Part shown: piece after piece, positions 60,933 to 64,000 of the stretch
Numbering within the stretch: position 1 is the first letter of the stretch
How the letters are laid out: every line of letters begins with the position of its first letter
DNA from: Cohnella thermotolerans DSM 17683
GTDB lineage: Bacteria > Bacillota > Bacilli > Paenibacillales > Paenibacillaceae
NCBI RefSeq assembly: GCF_000429825.1
Contig: NZ_AUCP01000001.1
Coordinates: 248,001-312,000, forward strand
DNA: 64,000 nt
Direction of reading: 5' to 3'
Program-made: the position numbers and the translations under genes
Notes under the pieces: generated by a model
What the model was told of the DNA's origin: nothing
Databases searched by the model: none
The model's input: only the letters and a program-made list of their open reading frames with translations

Positions 60933-61718
60933 TTATACAAATTTGCCGATTCGCGCGCGGATTCTCCCGCTTTTGGAGACGCCCTCCACGTTCAAAACCT
61001 TGAAACGGCCGAACCCTTTGAGCGAGACGACGTCGCCTTCCGACAGCGGGACGGACGGATCCTCGACCGTCTTCCAGTTGACGCGGCAGCGGCCGGCGCG
61101 GATCGGCTCGACGATTTTCGCCCGGCTCAGCCGGAACACGTCGCTCGCCACGCCGTCCAGCCGCATGGAAGCGACGGAGACGACCGATTCTTCAAGCTGC
61201 GGCTTCACTTCGCGCAGCTCTTCCAGCGGGAGCAGCGACGCCGTCACCGCGGCGCGGTGGACTTGCCTCAGATGGGTGCGAAGGAAGTCGCCGATCTCCT
61301 CGGCGATCAGCGCGTGGCAGCCGTCCTCGCGGACGTGGATGTCGCCGATCTTCTCGCGCTTGATGCCGAGGCCAAGCAGCGCCCCGAGATAATCGCCGTG
61401 ATCAAGACCCGCGATGCGGCGGTCGCTTGAGGCGATGTCCAGCACGGCGATGCCGATCGGCTCGTCCTCGAGCGGCCGGTAGTCGGGCGCCACGATCGCC
61501 CGGCGGCGCTCCGCGTCGGGGCTGCCGCCGTCGAGCCGGATGGCGGCGTTCGGATGGCGATTCGCGAGCGTAAACAAAATATGCGCCTGGCGGGGATCGA
61601 GAAAGTCGGTTCGCCGAACTTCATGAAGCTCGGCGGCTCTCTCGACCCACTCCCAGGCGCGGTCGACGAACGGTCGCTCGTCGGGATGAAAGTGCGCGTA
61701 AATGTCGGGATGCGGCAT
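60933..61718 (-). CDS. ylmH: YlmH-family S4 RNA-binding protein
   Basis: The 261-residue protein has an N-terminal region typical of YlmH (HFHPDERPFVDRAWEWVERA, FLDPRQ) and a central GDYLGALLGLGIKREKIGDI signature. A C-terminal S4 domain contains LSRAKIVEPIRAGRCRVNWK and GDVVSLKGFGRFKV. YlmH binds ribosome-associated RNA and acts in rescue of stalled 50S-peptidyl-tRNA in Bacillus. ATG 61718 follows AAAGGAA. Confidence 0.93.
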   Translation of the reverse strand: MPHPDIYAHFHPDERPFVDRAWEWVERAAELHEVRRTDFLDPRQAHILFTLANRHPNAAIRLDGGSPDAERRRAIVAPDYRPLEDEPIGIAVLDIASSDRRIAGLDHGDYLGALLGLGIKREKIGDIHVREDGCHALIAEEIGDFLRTHLRQVHRAAVTASLLPLEELREVKPQLEESVVSVASMRLDGVASDVFRLSRAKIVEPIRAGRCRVNWKTVEDPSVPLSEGDVVSLKGFGRFKVLNVEGVSKSGRIRARIGKFV

Positions 61719-61756
61719 CAGTCGATCGATTCCTTTCGGGCACAACGTGAGCGGAT

Positions 61757-62026
61757 CTAGCGGATGAACACGTCCAGGACCGCAATCAGCCCCTGAGCGA
61801 TGAAGCGCAGGGCGATAAGCGCGACAATCGGCGAGATGTCGAGAACGCCTCCGATCGCCGGAATGAACCTGCGGAAAATTTGCAAATAAGGCTCGGCGAT
61901 CTTGCCGAGCAGCTCTCCGACGAAGCTCTCCCTAACCGCGGGAACCCAGGACATAAGCACATAGATCAGAATCACGTAAAAGTAGATGTTGTATACGAGC
62001 CATATAAAGCTTGCCAGTTGGTCCAA
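61757..62026 (-). CDS. ylmG: YggT-family membrane protein (YlmG)
   Basis: The 89-residue protein has two membrane helices with the family motif YVLMSWVPAVRES, then IAEPYLQIFRRFIPAIGGVL and DISPIVALIALRF. YlmG/YggT proteins act near the division machinery and in plastids affect nucleoid or photosystem assembly. The start is a TTG at 62026 with GAGGTGA 7 bases before it. It lies 7 bases after sepF. Confidence 0.93.
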   Translation of the reverse strand: MDQLASFIWLVYNIYFYVILIYVLMSWVPAVRESFVGELLGKIAEPYLQIFRRFIPAIGGVLDISPIVALIALRFIAQGLIAVLDVFIR

Positions 62027-62033
62027 ACAGAGG

Positions 62034-62483
62034 TCACCTCATTTTTTGATAGTCGGCTTCCTCCGCCATCATTTCCGAGATCGTTCCGGATATTTCCACG
62101 GAATCGGGCGTGCAGAGGAAAATATTCGTACCGATCTTGGAAATATGTCCTCCGAGCGCATAGACGGTTCCGCTCAGGAAATCGACGATACGAACCGCTT
62201 GCTCGCGCCGGACCCGCTGCAAATTGACGATGACGGAACGTCGGGACTTCAGGTGATCCGCCATCTCCTGCGCCTCGTCGTACGTGCGCGGCTCCGCGAG
62301 CATGACGCGGACGCTCTTCTGCGAATGAATGCTGACGACGTTGTTCTTACTTGATTGTTTACGGAGCTCGAACGGAGAAGTTTCAACTTCCTGCTCGTCT
62401 TCGATTCCCATCTTATCCCGGTCGGCCGGAGCTTCCTCTTCCTGCAAGCCCAAATAGTTCAAAAATTTGTTCATTACGCTCAT
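62034..62483 (-). CDS. sepF: Cell division protein SepF
   Basis: The 149-residue protein has an N-terminal membrane-binding amphipathic helix ([17 protein letters not shown]) and a C-terminal SepF domain containing [40 protein letters not shown] and [20 protein letters not shown]. SepF polymerises into rings and tethers FtsZ to the membrane. ATG 62483 follows GGGAGGG. Confidence 0.96.
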   Translation of the reverse strand: MSVMNKFLNYLGLQEEEAPADRDKMGIEDEQEVETSPFELRKQSSKNNVVSIHSQKSVRVMLAEPRTYDEAQEMADHLKSRRSVIVNLQRVRREQAVRIVDFLSGTVYALGGHISKIGTNIFLCTPDSVEISGTISEMMAEEADYQKMR

Positions 62484-62533
62484 GATTTTCCCTCCCGTGT
62501 GGCCGACCCGGATCGGTCCGGCGAATCGCATTG

Positions 62534-63226
62534 TCAGGCTTCTTCTTCTTTACCCACCAATATGCTGCCCAATCGCACCCAGGTCGCGCCTTCCTCGATC
62601 GCCACCTCGAAATCGCCCGACATGCCCATGGACAATTCGGTCAGCGGCGCGGGGAACGCTCTCTTCGCGTTCATCTGGTCCCTTAGCTGGCGAAGGCGCC
62701 TGAACACGGGCCGCGTCTCCTCCGCCTCGCTCGCCAGCGGCGCCATCGTCATGAGGCCGACAGGCCGAATCCGGTCGAGCCCGCGGAGCGCGGCGGCGAG
62801 ATCGTCCAGCTCCTCCGGCCGCATGCCGTGCTTGGACGCCTCTCCGGAGACGTTCACCTGCAAGAAGCAGGGGACGACGATGTCCAGCGCGGCGGCCCGC
62901 TTCTGGATTTCCTCCGCGAGCGGCAGGCGGTCCAGCGAGTGTATGTAATCGAAACGGCCGACGACGTCTTTGACTTTCCTCGTTTGCAGCGAGCCGATAA
63001 AGTGGAAGACGGCTTGTCCGTGAAGCAGCCGCCATTTCTCCTCCGAATCCGGCCAGCGGTTCTCCCCGATGTGCCGGATTCCTTGAGATACGGCGTTCGC
63101 CGCGGTCGCCGCGGACACGTACTTGGTGACGGCGACGACGTTCACGTCCTCCCGCCTCCGGCCGCTGCGCCGGCAAGCCTCTTGTATTCGTTGTTCCACG
63201 TCGCGCATCCGGTCTTGCAAGGCCAC
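62534..63226 (-). CDS. ylmE: PLP homeostasis protein, YggS/YlmE family
   Basis: The 230-residue PLP-binding TIM-barrel protein has VVAVTKYV with the cofactor lysine. [40 protein letters not shown] and [20 protein letters not shown] follow. Members have no known catalysis and regulate PLP and amino-acid pools. GTG 63226 was preferred (AAGGGG 11 bases upstream); another GTG at 63238 overlaps the ylmD stop but lacks spacing. Confidence 0.93.
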   Translation of the reverse strand: MALQDRMRDVEQRIQEACRRSGRRREDVNVVAVTKYVSAATAANAVSQGIRHIGENRWPDSEEKWRLLHGQAVFHFIGSLQTRKVKDVVGRFDYIHSLDRLPLAEEIQKRAAALDIVVPCFLQVNVSGEASKHGMRPEELDDLAAALRGLDRIRPVGLMTMAPLASEAEETRPVFRRLRQLRDQMNAKRAFPAPLTELSMGMSGDFEVAIEEGATWVRLGSILVGKEEEA

Positions 63227-63234
63227 GGAAGCGT

Positions 63235-64000
63235 TCACCCCTTCAGCTTGCCGAGCCAGCTCATCATCCGGCCTGTCGCGCCCTTCTCCATGCGATGCGA
63301 GAAGAACAGATCGGTCCGGCACCCGGTGCACCATGTTGTCATTTCGATGCGGCTCGGCAAAATTCCTGCTTTTATCATAAGATGTCGGTTGATTTCTTTC
63401 AAGTCGAGCCGCGCGCGGCCGTTGCCGCCATCCTTGTAAAACGTCTCTTCCGGCGCCCCGAACTCCTCCCGAAGCCGCCCCGTCAACGGCCTTACGCGCC
63501 CCATCACCGCTTCGTCCACCTCGTAGCAGCAGGCGCCGATCGACGGTCCGACGGCGGCGCGCATCGTCTCCGGACGGGCGCCGTACGTCTCGCCCATCGC
63601 CCGGATCGTCTCGCCGGCGACGTCCGCGACGGTGCCCTTCCAGCCGGCATGGGCCAGCCCCGCCGCGCCCGTGGCCGGGTCGTAAAAATAAAGCGGCACG
63701 CAGTCCGCGAAATACATGACGAGCAGCACGCCGGGCTCGTTCGTGATCAGCGCGTCCGCGTCCGGAATCGCGGATTCGCGGTCCAGGCGGCCGCGGCCCC
63801 GGTCGGCGGCGGTCACCGCGTGGACGCGGTTGCCGTGCACCTGCTCGGCGCAGGTCCACGCCGCGAAGTCCCAGCCGAGCGCTTCGGCCACCCGGCGGCG
63901 GTTGGCGATGACGTCGGCAGCAATGTCGCCGACATGCAGCGCCGTATTGAGCGTGTTGCGCGGAGAAGCGCTCACCCCGCCGTTCCGGGTCGAGAAGCCC
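63235..64000 (-). CDS. ylmD: YlmD/PgeF-family purine nucleoside phosphorylase-like (laccase-domain) protein, 5' end beyond window
   Basis: The open frame continues to the window edge, so the start is missing. The first visible residues GFSTRNGGVSASPRNTLNTA are an internal family motif. Metal ligands are visible in TCAEQVHGNRVH, ADCVPLYFYDP, AHAGWKGTVADVAGETI and GPSIGACCYEV. Family members were once called laccases or polyphenol oxidases and are now known to act on purine nucleosides or as peptidoglycan-editing factors. It is the first visible gene of the ylmD-ylmE-sepF-ylmG-ylmH-divIVA unit. Confidence 0.92.
   Translation of the reverse strand, partial: GFSTRNGGVSASPRNTLNTALHVGDIAADVIANRRRVAEALGWDFAAWTCAEQVHGNRVHAVTAADRGRGRLDRESAIPDADALITNEPGVLLVMYFADCVPLYFYDPATGAAGLAHAGWKGTVADVAGETIRAMGETYGARPETMRAAVGPSIGACCYEVDEAVMGRVRPLTGRLREEFGAPEETFYKDGGNGRARLDLKEINRHLMIKAGILPSRIEMTTWCTGCRTDLFFSHRMEKGATGRMMSWLGKLKG

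Overview
The window is ordinary chromosomal DNA from a GC-rich, spore-forming Firmicute, most likely Paenibacillaceae (Paenibacillus/Cohnella type). The evidence is a GerA spore-germinant receptor subunit, the divIVA-ylm block in Bacillus order next to ileS, lspA, rluD and the pyr genes, SLH-domain surface proteins, dapL, strong AGGAGG-type ribosome sites, and many small Bacillales-type proteins (DUF1054, DUF1885, DUF1292, YycC). Coding is dense on both strands. TTG starts backed by clear Shine-Dalgarno sequences are frequent.

Layout. 1-3.7 kb: truncated gerA-type gene, SGNH esterase, an unrecognised protein and a DUF1054 protein. 3.7-11.4 kb: an RND exporter, then galU-gtrA-ykcC-ykcB, which together look like a complete three-component envelope glycosylation operon. 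11.6-16.6 kb: MFS exporter, arginine decarboxylase, small conserved proteins. 16.7-20.3 kb: small membrane and secreted proteins, two near-identical tRNA-Val(GAC) genes, a WGxxGxxG-anchored protein and an SLH protein. 20.3-25.1 kb: radical SAM protein, ung, D-amino-acid aminotransferase, metallophosphoesterase, tRNA-Leu, tRNA-Ile2 and tRNA-fMet with decayed gene pieces between them, and yycC. 25.2-34.0 kb: a six-gene minus-strand operon with two MacB/LolD-type ATPases, an HlyD-like lipoprotein adaptor, a large FtsX-like permease and two paralogous solute-binding lipoproteins; this combination is unusual. 34.2-40.1 kb: glutaminyl-tRNA synthetase, GH3 hydrolase lipoprotein, SLH-GH18 glycosidase, nucleoside hydrolase. 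40.3-43.1 kb: a three-gene ABC-2 exporter behind what looks like a ykkC-family riboswitch. 43.6-51.7 kb: pyrR-pyrC-carA-carB-pyrF-pyrE with a PyrR attenuator but without pyrB, pyrP, pyrK or pyrD. 51.8-64 kb: dapL, rluD, lspA, a TraR/DksA-type protein, T-box-controlled type-2 ileS, then divIVA, ylmH, yggT, sepF, ylmE and the start-truncated ylmD.

Functionally the window joins envelope construction and division (sepF, divIVA, lspA, glycosylation, SLH proteins), translation (tRNAs, glnS, ileS, rluD), de novo pyrimidine synthesis and several exporters. Three protein-gene remnants (a DUF3055-like N-terminus, a chemotaxis-receptor C-terminus and a sugar-kinase C-terminus) and a tRNA-Leu fragment mark old deletion scars. 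No insertion sequence, prophage, CRISPR array or plasmid-type replication gene was seen.
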